DNA of 64,000 nucleotides, taken from NCBI RefSeq assembly GCF_011759505.1, contig NZ_JAAOYO010000005.1, forward strand, positions 62,001 through 126,000, read 5' to 3'. The stretch is from Curtobacterium salicis. GTDB lineage: Bacteria; Actinomycetota; Actinomycetes; Actinomycetales; Microbacteriaceae. The translations under genes and the position numbers were made by a program. The notes beneath the pieces are model-generated. The model had not been told where the DNA came from. It ran no database searches and worked only from the letters and a program-made list of their open reading frames with translations. Shown here piece after piece: positions 25,815-33,612 of this stretch (positions are counted from its first letter, which is position 1; each line of letters begins with the position of its first letter).

Positions 25815-25915
25815 GTGCCCAGTCTGCGGTGTCGACGCAACCGGTGCCAGGGACCGGCGGTCCCCCGATGACGGCGCTCTGGTTGCCCCGACCCGCACCG
25901 CGCATCGTGGTGGAC

Positions 25916-26656
25916 ATGGACATCACGAACAGCACCGTCTTCATCCCCGGCGCGACCTCGGGCATCGGCCTGGCCCTCGCGCTCCGCCTCCAGCAGGCCG
26001 GCAGCACCGTCGTCGTCGGCGGCCGTCGCCAGGCCCTCCTGGACTCCATCGCCGCCGAGCACGGACTCGACACCGTGCAGGTCGACGTCGCCGACGCGGA
26101 GTCGATCCGACAGGCCGCCGAGACCGTCCTCGCCGCCCACCCCTCGCTCGACACCCTGGTGACGATGTCGGGCATCATGCGGAACGAGGACCTCCGCGAC
26201 CCGGCGCACATCACGGACGCCGTCGAGATCGTCGAGACGAACCTGGTCGGCACGATCCGGCTGATCGACGCGTTCCTGCCGCACCTGCTCGGCCGCCCGA
26301 ACGCGACGGTCATGACGGTGTCGTCGGGTCTGGCGTTCGTGCCACTGACCGCGACCCCGACCTACAGCGCGACCAAGGCCGGCGTGCACGCGTACACGCA
26401 GGCGCTCCGGCAGCAGCTCGTCGGCTCCTCGGTCGAGGTGCTCGAGCTCGCGCCGCCCGCCGTCGCCACCGACCTGATGGGCGGCCAGGACTTCGGCGGG
26501 ATGCCGCTCGACGCGTTCATCGACGAGGTCGTCGGCCTGATCGAGTCCGGTGCGGCTCCGGAGATCCTGGTGGAGAACGTCCAGCCGCTGCGCTGGGCCG
26601 AGCGCAACGGCAACCACCAGCAGATCCTCGAGATGATGGCGGGACGCGAGCACTGA
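25916..26656 (+). CDS. Short-chain dehydrogenase/reductase, DltE-like (module 2)
   Basis: 246 residues from ATG 25916 (MDITNSTVFIPGATSGIGLA). The cofactor motif GATSGIG is followed by the NADP-type GGRRQ and by the catalytic region TVSSGLAFVPL then YSATKAGVHAYT. It is an intact NAD(P)-dependent oxidoreductase of unknown substrate. It shares start, length and several blocks with the SDR at 2978-3745 (MSGI, EDLRDPAH, GTIRLIDAFLPHLL, APPAV). CATCGT sits 7 nt upstream in place of the usual TANNNT. It probably responds to the divergent MmyB-like regulator. Confidence 0.9.
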   Translation: MDITNSTVFIPGATSGIGLALALRLQQAGSTVVVGGRRQALLDSIAAEHGLDTVQVDVADAESIRQAAETVLAAHPSLDTLVTMSGIMRNEDLRDPAHITDAVEIVETNLVGTIRLIDAFLPHLLGRPNATVMTVSSGLAFVPLTATPTYSATKAGVHAYTQALRQQLVGSSVEVLELAPPAVATDLMGGQDFGGMPLDAFIDEVVGLIESGAAPEILVENVQPLRWAERNGNHQQILEMMAGREH

Positions 26657-26673
26657 TCACAGGTGCGGACGTC

Positions 26674-26745
26674 CGGGCGAGCTCGGTCGGGCGAGCTCGG
26701 TCTGCGCGCTCGGCCTCGGTGGGGCGGGCTCAGTCGGGCGGGCTC
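26674..26745. repeat. Degenerate 14-bp tandem repeats between convergent genes
   Basis: CGGGCGAGCTCGGT occurs twice in tandem (26674-26687, 26688-26701), followed by variant units ending in CGGGCTCAGT and CGGGCTCGGT. They occupy most of the gap between the SDR and rsmA stops. GAGCTC gives each unit a small palindrome. Confidence 0.65.
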
Positions 26746-26747
26746 GG

Positions 26748-27608
26748 TCAGTCGCTCGTGCCGGCTGCCGCGAGGACGGTCCGGCCGAGACGCACGAAGT
26801 CGTCGACGCCGAGTTCCTCGCCGCGGGCCGTCGGCGCGATCCCGGCGGCTTCGAGGATCTCCGACGCACGGGCGCTGCCACCCAGGACACCGGAGAGCGC
26901 CTGTCGGAGCATCTTCCGGCGCTGCTGGAACGCCGCGTCGACAAGGGTGAACACCCGTGAGCGCAGCTGCTCGTCGCCCGGGGGCTCGTGCCGGTCGAAC
27001 CCGACCAGGACGCTGTCGACGTTCGGCACCGGCCAGAACACCTGCCGGCTGACCTGCCCGGCGATGCGCCACGACCCGTACCAGGCGGCCTTGACGCTCG
27101 GTGAGCCGTAGACCTTGCTGCCCGGGTCGGCGGCCAGGCGGTACCCGACCTCGGCCTGCACCATGACGAGCGACCGGACCAGGGAGGGGAAGGTCGCGAG
27201 CAGGTGCAGCAGCACCGGCACGGACACGTTGTAGGGCAGGTTCGCGACGAGGTGCGTCGGTGCGACGGGCAGGTCCTCGGCGGACACCTGCATCGCGTCC
27301 TGGTGGACGACGGTCAGGCGAGCGTCGGGCTGCATCGCGGAAACGGTCGTCGGCAGGTGGGCCGCGAGCCGGGCGTCGATCTCGACGGCGGTGACGGCAG
27401 CGCCGGTCTCGGTGAGTCCGAGGGTCAACGACCCGAGCCCAGGTCCGACCTCGAGGACCGCCGACTCGGGCGTGACGCCCGCGATCGAGACGATGCGCCG
27501 CACGGTGTTGGCGTCGTGGACGAAGTTCTGACCGAGCTTCTTGGTGGGGGTGACGTCGAGCGTCGCCGCGAGTTCCCGGATCTCCGCCGGGCCGAGCAGT
27601 GCGCCCAC
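26748..27608 (-). CDS. rsmA: 16S rRNA (adenine1518-N6/adenine1519-N6)-dimethyltransferase
   Basis: 286 residues from GTG 27608, immediately after the tatD stop. It dimethylates two adenines in the 3' hairpin of 16S rRNA during small-subunit assembly. Motifs are [17 protein letters not shown] near residue 25, the SAM site [12 protein letters not shown] near 55 and catalytic NLPYNVS near 120. The C-terminal helical domain is present ([15 protein letters not shown]). Length and motif order are those of KsgA/RsmA. Loss of this gene typically gives kasugamycin resistance. Its usual partner ispE is displaced. Confidence 0.97.
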   Translation of the reverse strand: MGALLGPAEIRELAATLDVTPTKKLGQNFVHDANTVRRIVSIAGVTPESAVLEVGPGLGSLTLGLTETGAAVTAVEIDARLAAHLPTTVSAMQPDARLTVVHQDAMQVSAEDLPVAPTHLVANLPYNVSVPVLLHLLATFPSLVRSLVMVQAEVGYRLAADPGSKVYGSPSVKAAWYGSWRIAGQVSRQVFWPVPNVDSVLVGFDRHEPPGDEQLRSRVFTLVDAAFQQRRKMLRQALSGVLGGSARASEILEAAGIAPTARGEELGVDDFVRLGRTVLAAAGTSD

Positions 27609-27610
27609 GG

Positions 27611-28534
27611 CTACTGCACCACCGTGACGGGCTCGGCGTCCCACGCGCCGTAGACGAGTTCGGTGTTCGAGGTGATCTGCGCGGCGAGCATCGAGGCGTC
27701 GGTCCCCAGCGTCTCGGCCATCGACCGGAGCGTGTGCGGGATCAGGTACGGAGCGTTCGGCCGACCGCGGAACGGCGTCGGGGTGAGGAACGGTGCGTCT
27801 GTCTCGATCATGATCAGGTGGCGCGGTGCCACGTGCAGGGCGTCACGCAGGTTCTGCGCGTTCTTGAACGTCACGGTGCCGGCGAACGACATGTACCACC
27901 CGCGCTCGGCACACAGGCGCGCGAGCTCGGGGCCGCCCGAGAAACAGTGGAAGACCGTGCGCTCGGGGGCCCCGACGCGCTCGAGGACCTCGACCACGGC
28001 GTCGTGGGCATCCCGGTCGTGGATCGTCAGCGCGAGGTCGTGGTCCTTCGCGATGCGGATGTGCTCCTCGAAGGAGCGGATCTGCGCCGCCCGGCCGTCG
28101 TCCCCCGTGCGGAAGAAGTCGAGCCCGGTCTCCCCGATCGCTCGGACGCGGGGCAGGGCCGCGAGCTCGGCGATGCCGGCCAGGTGCTCGTCGAGCAGCC
28201 CCTGTTCGTCGAGGACCGGGGCTTCGTTCGGGTGCAGGGCCACCGCGGCGAGGACCCGGGGCTCTCGTGCGGCGATCGACGCCGACCACTGCGAGGTGGC
28301 GAGGTCCGTGCCGACCTGGACGACCCCACGGACGCCGACGCTCGAGGCGCGATCGAGGTGCTCGCGGTAGTCGAGCGGACCGTCGCCGCCGTCCCCGACC
28401 CCGTCGGCGATCTCCATGTGCGTGTGGTTGTCGTACACCGGCACGGTGAGGGCCTGCGGCAGCGGCGGGTACGTCAGGTCCCGCTTCTGCCCACCGCCGT
28501 CGCCACCGCGTGCGCGGACGTGCGCGTCGGTCAC
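27611..28534 (-). CDS. tatD: TatD family metal-dependent deoxyribonuclease
   Basis: 307 residues from GTG 28534, overlapping the metG stop (GTGA). It is an amidohydrolase-fold metalloenzyme with the metal ligands in [35 protein letters not shown] and ETDAPFLTP, all present. Family members act as 3'-5' exonucleases or DNases in DNA repair. The order metG-tatD-rsmA is widely conserved in actinobacteria; the rpf gene sometimes found between tatD and rsmA is absent here. The two genes are separated by only 2 nt. Confidence 0.95.
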   Translation of the reverse strand: MTDAHVRARGGDGGGQKRDLTYPPLPQALTVPVYDNHTHMEIADGVGDGGDGPLDYREHLDRASSVGVRGVVQVGTDLATSQWSASIAAREPRVLAAVALHPNEAPVLDEQGLLDEHLAGIAELAALPRVRAIGETGLDFFRTGDDGRAAQIRSFEEHIRIAKDHDLALTIHDRDAHDAVVEVLERVGAPERTVFHCFSGGPELARLCAERGWYMSFAGTVTFKNAQNLRDALHVAPRHLIMIETDAPFLTPTPFRGRPNAPYLIPHTLRSMAETLGTDASMLAAQITSNTELVYGAWDAEPVTVVQ

Positions 28535-30108
28535 GCGGCGCCCTGCTCCGGCTGCTCGATGCGCGGGAAGAGCCCGGCCGCGAGGGGCGTCACCGTCTCG
28601 GAGCCCTGCCACTCCCAGGCACGGTCGATGCGCTGCTCGGCGATGGTCCCACCGGCGCCGATCGAAGCCCAGAGCTTCTCGGTCGCCTTCGGCATCACCG
28701 GGGACACGAGCACGGCCACCGTGCCGAGGCCCCGGAGCGCGGTGACGAGCACGGTGGCGAGACGCTCACGCTGGGCGACGTCCTTCGCCAGGGCCCAGGG
28801 CTCCTGCTCGGTGATGTAGCCGTTCAGAGCGTCGACGAGTTCCCAGACGGTGCTGATGGCGTCGTGCGGGGCGAACGCGGCGATCGACGCGTCGGCGCGC
28901 TCGGTGACGGCCTGCGCGAGGGCGTCGACGGCTGCGTCCGACTCGGTGAGCTCGCCGCGCTCGGGGACCGCACCGTCGAAGTACCGGTTCAGCATCGCGA
29001 CGATGCGGGAGGCCAGGTTGCCGAACCCGTTCGCCAGCTCGGCCTGGTAGCGCGCCGAGATGTCCTCCCAGCTGAAGTTGCCGTCCTGCCCGAAGGTGAT
29101 CGCGCGGAGGAAGTAGTAGCGGAAGGCGTCGGACCCGAACGTGTCGGTGATCTCGCTCGGGGCGATGCCGGTCAGCTTGGACTTCGACATCTTCTCGCCG
29201 CCGACGAGCAGCCAGCCGTGGCCGAAGACGCGCTCCGGGACGGGCAGTCCGGCGGCCATGAGCATCGCCGGCCAGATGACGGCGTGGAAGCGGGCGATGT
29301 CCTTGCCCACGATGTGCACGCTCGGCCAGAGGCGCTGGAAGGCCTCGTCGTCCTCGGTGCCGTACCCGAGGGCGGTGATGTAGTTCAGCAGCGCGTCGAA
29401 CCAGACGTACAGCACGTGGTCGGAGTCCCACGGGATCTGGATGCCCCAGTCGAAGCTCGACCGCGAGATGGAGAGGTCGCGCAGGCCCTGCTTGACGAAG
29501 GAGACGATCTCGTTGCGAACGCTCTCCGGCTGGATGAACTGCGGGTTCGACTCGTACAGGTCCAGCAGGCGCTGTTCGAAGTCGGACATCCGGAAGAAGT
29601 AGTTGCGCTCGGCCAGGACCTCCACCGGGATGGAGTGGATCGCACAGACCTGCTGGCCCTCGTACGGACCGGTTCCGGGGACCAGGTCGCTCGGCTGCTT
29701 GTACTCCTCGCAGCCGACGCAGTAGAAGCCCTCGAACTCGCCGGCGTAGATGTAGCCGTCGTCGTACAGCTTCTGCAGGAACGCCGTCACGCCGCGCTCG
29801 TGGCGTTCGTCGGTCGTCCGGATGAAGTCGTCGTTCGCGACGTCGACGGTGTCGAGGAGCGGCTTCCACGCGTCGGTGACCAGACGGTCGGCCCACTCCT
29901 TGGGGGTGACGTCGTTCGCCGAGGCGGTGCGCAGGATCTTCTGCCCGTGCTCGTCGGTGCCCGTGAGCAGCCAGGTGTCGTCGCCGCGCTGGCGGTGCCA
30001 GCGCGCGAGGACGTCCGCGGCGACCTCCGTGTACGCGTGCCCGATGTGGGGCACGTCGTTGACGTAGAAGATCGGCGTGGTGATCGAGAACGAGCTGCCG
30101 TCGGCCAT
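28531..30108 (-). CDS. metG: Methionyl-tRNA synthetase
   Basis: 525 residues. It is a class I synthetase charging initiator and elongator tRNA-Met. The nucleotide-binding signature is HIGHAYTE near residue 20, the zinc-binding knuckle lies in YCVGCEEYK and the following VCAIH, and the second signature is KMSKSK near 300. It lacks the C-terminal tRNA-binding OB domain of longer forms. ATG 30108 is chosen because TAGGAT lies exactly 7 nt upstream; an ATG at 30117 would overlap that box. Confidence 0.97.
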   Translation of the reverse strand: MADGSSFSITTPIFYVNDVPHIGHAYTEVAADVLARWHRQRGDDTWLLTGTDEHGQKILRTASANDVTPKEWADRLVTDAWKPLLDTVDVANDDFIRTTDERHERGVTAFLQKLYDDGYIYAGEFEGFYCVGCEEYKQPSDLVPGTGPYEGQQVCAIHSIPVEVLAERNYFFRMSDFEQRLLDLYESNPQFIQPESVRNEIVSFVKQGLRDLSISRSSFDWGIQIPWDSDHVLYVWFDALLNYITALGYGTEDDEAFQRLWPSVHIVGKDIARFHAVIWPAMLMAAGLPVPERVFGHGWLLVGGEKMSKSKLTGIAPSEITDTFGSDAFRYYFLRAITFGQDGNFSWEDISARYQAELANGFGNLASRIVAMLNRYFDGAVPERGELTESDAAVDALAQAVTERADASIAAFAPHDAISTVWELVDALNGYITEQEPWALAKDVAQRERLATVLVTALRGLGTVAVLVSPVMPKATEKLWASIGAGGTIAEQRIDRAWEWQGSETVTPLAAGLFPRIEQPEQGAA

Positions 30109-30115
30109 GCGGACC

Positions 30116-30121
30116 ATCCTA
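30116..30121 (-). promoter_or_regulatory. -10 box TAGGAT of metG
   Basis: Seven nt before ATG 30108. Confidence 0.55.
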
Positions 30122-30170
30122 GAGGCGCGTCCGTACCCCGTGACGCGCGGTCACCCGGCCTGTGGAGAAC

Positions 30171-30214
30171 CGGACGGGAGGCCCGTGGCGGCGCCGACAC
30201 GGGCCTCCCGTCCG
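30171..30214. repeat. GGGAGGC palindromic element, copy 4; likely rsmI terminator
   Basis: Perfect 17-bp arms (30171-30187, 30198-30214) with a 10-nt loop. It lies downstream of rsmI and upstream of metG on the same strand. Confidence 0.85.
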
Positions 30215-30231
30215 ACAGGTGTCGGGTCCGG

Positions 30232-31053
30232 TCAGCGCGCGGCGAGCGCTCCTTCGTAGAGGTCGCGCTTGGACAGACCGGTCGCGTCGGCGACCGCGGC
30301 GGCGGCCTCTTTCATGCGTGCACCGGCGGCCACACGTTCCAGGACCAGGCGGACCCCGTCCTCGATGGTGGCGTCGTCACCCGACCCGGTCGAGCCCGCG
30401 ACGACGACGCAGATCTCACCCCGGACCCCGTCGGCCGCCCATTCCGTGAGCTCCGCGAGGGTGCCCCGACGGATCTCCTCGTGCATCTTGGTGAGCTCCC
30501 GGCAGACCGCGGCGCGCCGATCGGCTCCGAACCCGGCGGCCATGTCGCCGAGCGTGTCGGCGATCCGGTGCGGCGACTCGAAGAAGACCATGGTCCGCTG
30601 CTCCCCCGCCAGGGCAGCGAAGACGCGTCGACGTTCTCCCCCCTTGCGGGTCGGGAAGCCCTCGAACGTGAACCGGTCCGTCGGCAGCCCGGACAGCGCG
30701 AGGGCCGTGAGGACCGCGCTCGGGCCGGGGATCGCCGTGACGGTGACGCCCGCGGCGGCCGCCGCCTCGACCAGCGGGAAACCGGGGTCGCTGATGGCGG
30801 GCATGCCCGCGTCGGTGAGCACGACGACGTCGTCCTCCCGCGCGAGTTCGACGACCTCGGCCGCACGCTCCCGCTCGTTGTGCTCGTGCAGCGCGATGAG
30901 CCGGGGTCGGTTCTCGATGCCGAGCGCGCGCATCAGGTGGATCGCGGTCCGGGTGTCCTCGGCGGCCACCACGGAGGCGTTCGACAGCGTCTCCACGAGT
31001 CGACGGGAGGCATCACCGAGGTTGCCGATGGGGGTTGCTGCGAGGACGATCAC
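30232..31053 (-). CDS. rsmI: 16S rRNA (cytidine1402-2'-O)-methyltransferase
   Basis: 273 residues from GTG 31053. It is a tetrapyrrole-methylase-fold SAM enzyme that 2'-O-methylates C1402 in the ribosomal P site. Family motifs are LAATPIGNLGDAS at the N terminus, SVVAAEDTRTAIHLM, LTDAGMPAISDPGF, AIPGPSAVLTAL and FFESPHRI. Divergence from the protein mannosyltransferase gene with 79 nt between starts is the same arrangement as in Mycobacterium. No TANNNT box at leaderless spacing was found here; GACAAT is the closest match. Confidence 0.95.
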   Translation of the reverse strand: MIVLAATPIGNLGDASRRLVETLSNASVVAAEDTRTAIHLMRALGIENRPRLIALHEHNERERAAEVVELAREDDVVVLTDAGMPAISDPGFPLVEAAAAAGVTVTAIPGPSAVLTALALSGLPTDRFTFEGFPTRKGGERRRVFAALAGEQRTMVFFESPHRIADTLGDMAAGFGADRRAAVCRELTKMHEEIRRGTLAELTEWAADGVRGEICVVVAGSTGSGDDATIEDGVRLVLERVAAGARMKEAAAAVADATGLSKRDLYEGALAAR

Positions 31054-31119
31054 GACCCCATTGTCGTCGCCCGGCCCGTGACCTGGGGACGGCGCGGGCC
31101 AGCGGCGAGCTCGCGTCCG

Positions 31120-31125
31120 TAGGAT
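31120..31125 (+). promoter_or_regulatory. -10 box TAGGAT of the mannosyltransferase gene
   Basis: Seven nt before GTG 31133; it overlaps the alternative ATG at 31124 and therefore argues against it. Confidence 0.5.
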
Positions 31126-31132
31126 GCTGCGG

Positions 31133-32764
31133 GTGACCACGGACCTGGCCGACCTGCAGAAGACCGTGCCGGACGTCCCGCGTGGCTCGCGGCTCGACGA
31201 CTGGTGGGGCCGCGTGCTGTCCGTCAGCTGGCGGGTCGCCGCCTGGCGCTGGGGTGGGCCGATCGCGGTCACCGTGCTCGCAGCCCTGCTCCGGCTGGTC
31301 GACCTCGGCCGGCCGCACACGCTCGTGTTCGACGAGACCTACTACGTCAAGGACAGTTGGTCCCTGGTGCACCTCGGGTACGAGGGCACGTGGCCGGCGA
31401 ACCCGACCGGCGACGGCGCGACGACGACGGACGACCGCTTCGCCGACGGGCAGACGGACCTGTACTCGCGCGCCGCGGAGTTCATCGCGCACCCACCGCT
31501 CGGCAAGTACCTCATCGGCCTCGGCATGCTGCTCTTCGGGCCGGACAACGCCTTCGGGTGGCGGTTCACCGTCGCGGTGCTCGGCATCGCGACCGTGTTC
31601 CTCACCGCCGTGATCGCACGCTCCCTGTTCCGGTCGACGTTCATCGGCACGCTGGCGGGAGGCTTCCTGGCGGTCGACGGGCAGGCGATCGTGATGTCGC
31701 GGGTGTCCTTGCTCGACGGCATCGTCACGTTCTTCGTCGTGCTCGGGTTCGGCGCACTCGTGCTCGACCGCCGGTGGTCCGCCCGACAACTCGACCGGTG
31801 GATCGACCGGAAGGCTGCGGCCGGCCGCCCGACACTCTGGGGTCCGGTGCTGTGGTGGCGACCGTGGCTCGTCGCGATGGGCTTCGCGCTCGGCCTGGCG
31901 ACCGCGACGAAGTGGACCGGGCTGTACTTCCTGGCGTTCTTCGCCGTGTACTCGGTGGTGAGCGACATGCTGCTCCGCCGTCGGGCCGGCGTGGCGTTCT
32001 GGTCGTCCAGCGCCGCGCTGCAGCAGGCCCCCGTGACCTTCCTGCTCACGGTGCCGATCGCCGCCGTCACCTACGTGGCGTCGTGGGCGGGCTGGTTCCT
32101 GACGCGCGGCGGCTGGGACCGGGACTGGATCGGGACGGGCGGCCAGCGCTGGACCGGGGTGCTCGCCTGGGTACCGGACAGCCTGCAGAACTGGTGGCAC
32201 TACCAGACCGAGATCTACGGCTTCAACATCGGCCTGCACACGCCGCACTCGTACCAGGCGAACCCGCTGCTCTGGCTCCTCATGCAGCGGCCCACCTCGA
32301 TGTACTACGTCGGTACGAACGCGGGCCAGGACGGCTGCGCGGCCGACCGATGCGGAGCGGCCATCACCGGGATCGCGAACCCGTTCGTCTGGTACGCCTC
32401 GGTGATCGCGGCCGTCGTGCTGCTGGTGCTGCTCGTCACCCGGCGGCGGTGGGAGTACGGCATCGTGCTGATGGGCATCGCCGCGGGGTACCTGCCCTGG
32501 CTGGTGTACCTCAACCGGACGGTCTTCCAGTTCTACACGATCGCCTTCGAGCCCTTCCTCGTGATGGCGTTGGCGGCGGTGATCGGGCACCTGATCGGCT
32601 CGCGGGACGACCCTCGGCAACGACGGACCCGGGCGCTGATCTGGCTCTGCGTCTACCTGGTCGTCGTGGTGCTCGCGTCGGCGTACTGGTACCCGCTGTG
32701 GTCGGCGATCCAGGCGCCGTGGGACTTCATCCGGTCCCACTACTGGCTGCCCAGCTGGCTGTGA
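31133..32764 (+). CDS. Polyprenyl-phosphate-mannose:protein mannosyltransferase (PMT, GT39)
   Basis: 543 residues from GTG 31133 with about 10-11 membrane helices. The first luminal-type loop holds the catalytic Asp-Glu motif (LVFDETYYVKDSWS), and HPPLGKYLIGLG and the C-terminal PLWSAI/ HYWLPSWL region match bacterial PMTs. It transfers mannose from polyprenyl-phosphate mannose to Ser/Thr of Sec-exported proteins. In Mycobacterium the homologue sits in the same position opposite rsmI. A start at ATG 31124 would add three residues. It ends convergently with a TetR gene. Confidence 0.9.
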   Translation: MTTDLADLQKTVPDVPRGSRLDDWWGRVLSVSWRVAAWRWGGPIAVTVLAALLRLVDLGRPHTLVFDETYYVKDSWSLVHLGYEGTWPANPTGDGATTTDDRFADGQTDLYSRAAEFIAHPPLGKYLIGLGMLLFGPDNAFGWRFTVAVLGIATVFLTAVIARSLFRSTFIGTLAGGFLAVDGQAIVMSRVSLLDGIVTFFVVLGFGALVLDRRWSARQLDRWIDRKAAAGRPTLWGPVLWWRPWLVAMGFALGLATATKWTGLYFLAFFAVYSVVSDMLLRRRAGVAFWSSSAALQQAPVTFLLTVPIAAVTYVASWAGWFLTRGGWDRDWIGTGGQRWTGVLAWVPDSLQNWWHYQTEIYGFNIGLHTPHSYQANPLLWLLMQRPTSMYYVGTNAGQDGCAADRCGAAITGIANPFVWYASVIAAVVLLVLLVTRRRWEYGIVLMGIAAGYLPWLVYLNRTVFQFYTIAFEPFLVMALAAVIGHLIGSRDDPRQRRTRALIWLCVYLVVVVLASAYWYPLWSAIQAPWDFIRSHYWLPSWL

Positions 32765-32783
32765 CGGTCAGCCCTCGGGCCCG

Positions 32784-33443
32784 TCAGGACTGGGCGTGGA
32801 GTGCGCGCTCGATGGTCTCGCGGTCCAGGGGGGCGCCGAGCATGCCGTCCGGGTCGACCGGCGGCAGGACGCCGTCGATGACGACCTTCGCGTAGCGGCG
32901 CCAGGCGTCCGGGTCGTGGGCGCGGGTGGCGTCGGCGACGGCACCGATCATCGTGGTGAGCATCGGCAGGTCGCGGTAGTCGAAGCCGACCCGGACGACG
33001 CCGGCGTCCCGAGCGCGGCCGATGATCGCGGTGACCTGCCGTTCGAGACGGTCGCGCTCGTGCACGATCGACGGTCTGGCCTTGCCGGCTCGCACGATCG
33101 CGTCGGCGAGGGCACGGTCCCTCGCCCGGAACTCGAACACGCCCATCAGGTACAGCCGCAGCGACTCGCGGGGGTCGATCTCCGCCGCAGCACGTTCGGC
33201 GGCGGCGTTCATCGCGTCAAACTTCGTCGCGAGCAGCGCCTCGATCAGGGAGTCCTTGTCGGCGAACCGACGGTAGACCGTGCCGACGCCGACGCCGGCT
33301 TCGTGGGCGATGTCGTTGAGCGTGACCGACAGCCCCCGCTCGGCGAAGCACTTGCGTGCGGTCTGCAGGATCAGCTCGCGGTTGCGTGCCGCGTCGGCGC
33401 GGAGAGGCCGTTCGAGGTCGGCGTGCTGATCGGTGGTGCTCAC
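32784..33443 (-). CDS. TetR family regulator of the efflux locus
   Basis: 219 residues from GTG 33443. The helix-turn-helix occupies residues 20-65 (ARNRELILQTARKCFAERGL, then VGVGTVYRRFADKDSLIEAL). The ligand-binding domain has a pattern common to drug-efflux regulators (LRLYLMGVFEFRARDRALAD). It is divergent from the DHA2 exporter, with two strong palindromes in the 165-nt gap, so repression of the exporter relieved by a drug-like ligand is likely; this is inferred from layout. TACGGT lies 6 nt before the GTG. Confidence 0.9.
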   Translation of the reverse strand: MSTTDQHADLERPLRADAARNRELILQTARKCFAERGLSVTLNDIAHEAGVGVGTVYRRFADKDSLIEALLATKFDAMNAAAERAAAEIDPRESLRLYLMGVFEFRARDRALADAIVRAGKARPSIVHERDRLERQVTAIIGRARDAGVVRVGFDYRDLPMLTTMIGAVADATRAHDPDAWRRYAKVVIDGVLPPVDPDGMLGAPLDRETIERALHAQS

Positions 33444-33449
33444 GTGACG

Positions 33450-33455
33450 ACCGTA
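33450..33455 (-). promoter_or_regulatory. -10 box TACGGT of the TetR gene
   Basis: Six nt before GTG 33443. Confidence 0.5.
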
Positions 33456-33497
33456 GTTGAACTTTCTGGGAACAAGCGGATGCGCTCGCTCCGTTTT

Positions 33498-33512
33498 GGT
33501 CTACAGTAGACC
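33498..33512. promoter_or_regulatory. Palindrome GGTCTACAGTAGACC, probable TetR operator
   Basis: A perfect 7-1-7 inverted repeat in the divergent region. It contains TACAGT/TAGACC, either of which could be the -10 of the exporter promoter, so a bound dimer would block transcription. Confidence 0.7.
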
Positions 33513-33513
33513 G

Positions 33514-33536
33514 AACCGGATGCCTGGCATCCGGTT
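33514..33536. promoter_or_regulatory. 23-nt perfect palindrome at the start of the efflux leader
   Basis: Arms AACCGGATGCC and GGCATCCGGTT flank a single T, one base after the first palindrome. It may be a second operator half of the same control region, or an RNA stem at the 5' end of the transcript. Confidence 0.7.
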
Positions 33537-33612
33537 CCACCACCTCAATACAGCGCCCGACGGCGCGCGCTGCGAAGACCCTCCACCCCTTCTCGAAGGA
33601 GGTCTGTCGTGA
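33520..33612 (+). CDS. Possible 30-residue leader peptide upstream of the exporter
   Basis: ATG 33520 opens a frame MPGIRFHHLNTAPDGARCED... of 30 codons ending in TGA at 33610-33612. The stop overlaps the exporter's GTG start in a GTGA junction, like the coupled genes elsewhere here. TAGACC lies 7 nt before the ATG, one base off the TANNNT rule. Translation would run through the hairpin that covers the exporter's ribosome binding site. Short open frames arise easily in GC-rich DNA, so this could be chance; conservation would decide. Confidence 0.35.
   Translation: MPGIRFHHLNTAPDGARCEDPPPLLEGGLS
33576..33605 (+). promoter_or_regulatory. Hairpin covering the exporter's ribosome binding site
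   Basis: AGACC-C-TCC (33576-33584) pairs with GGAGGTCT (33598-33605), eight base pairs with one bulged C and a 13-nt loop. GGAGGT is part of the strong Shine-Dalgarno sequence AAGGAGGT 5 nt before GTG 33609, so the folded RNA would be poorly translated. Confidence 0.5.
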
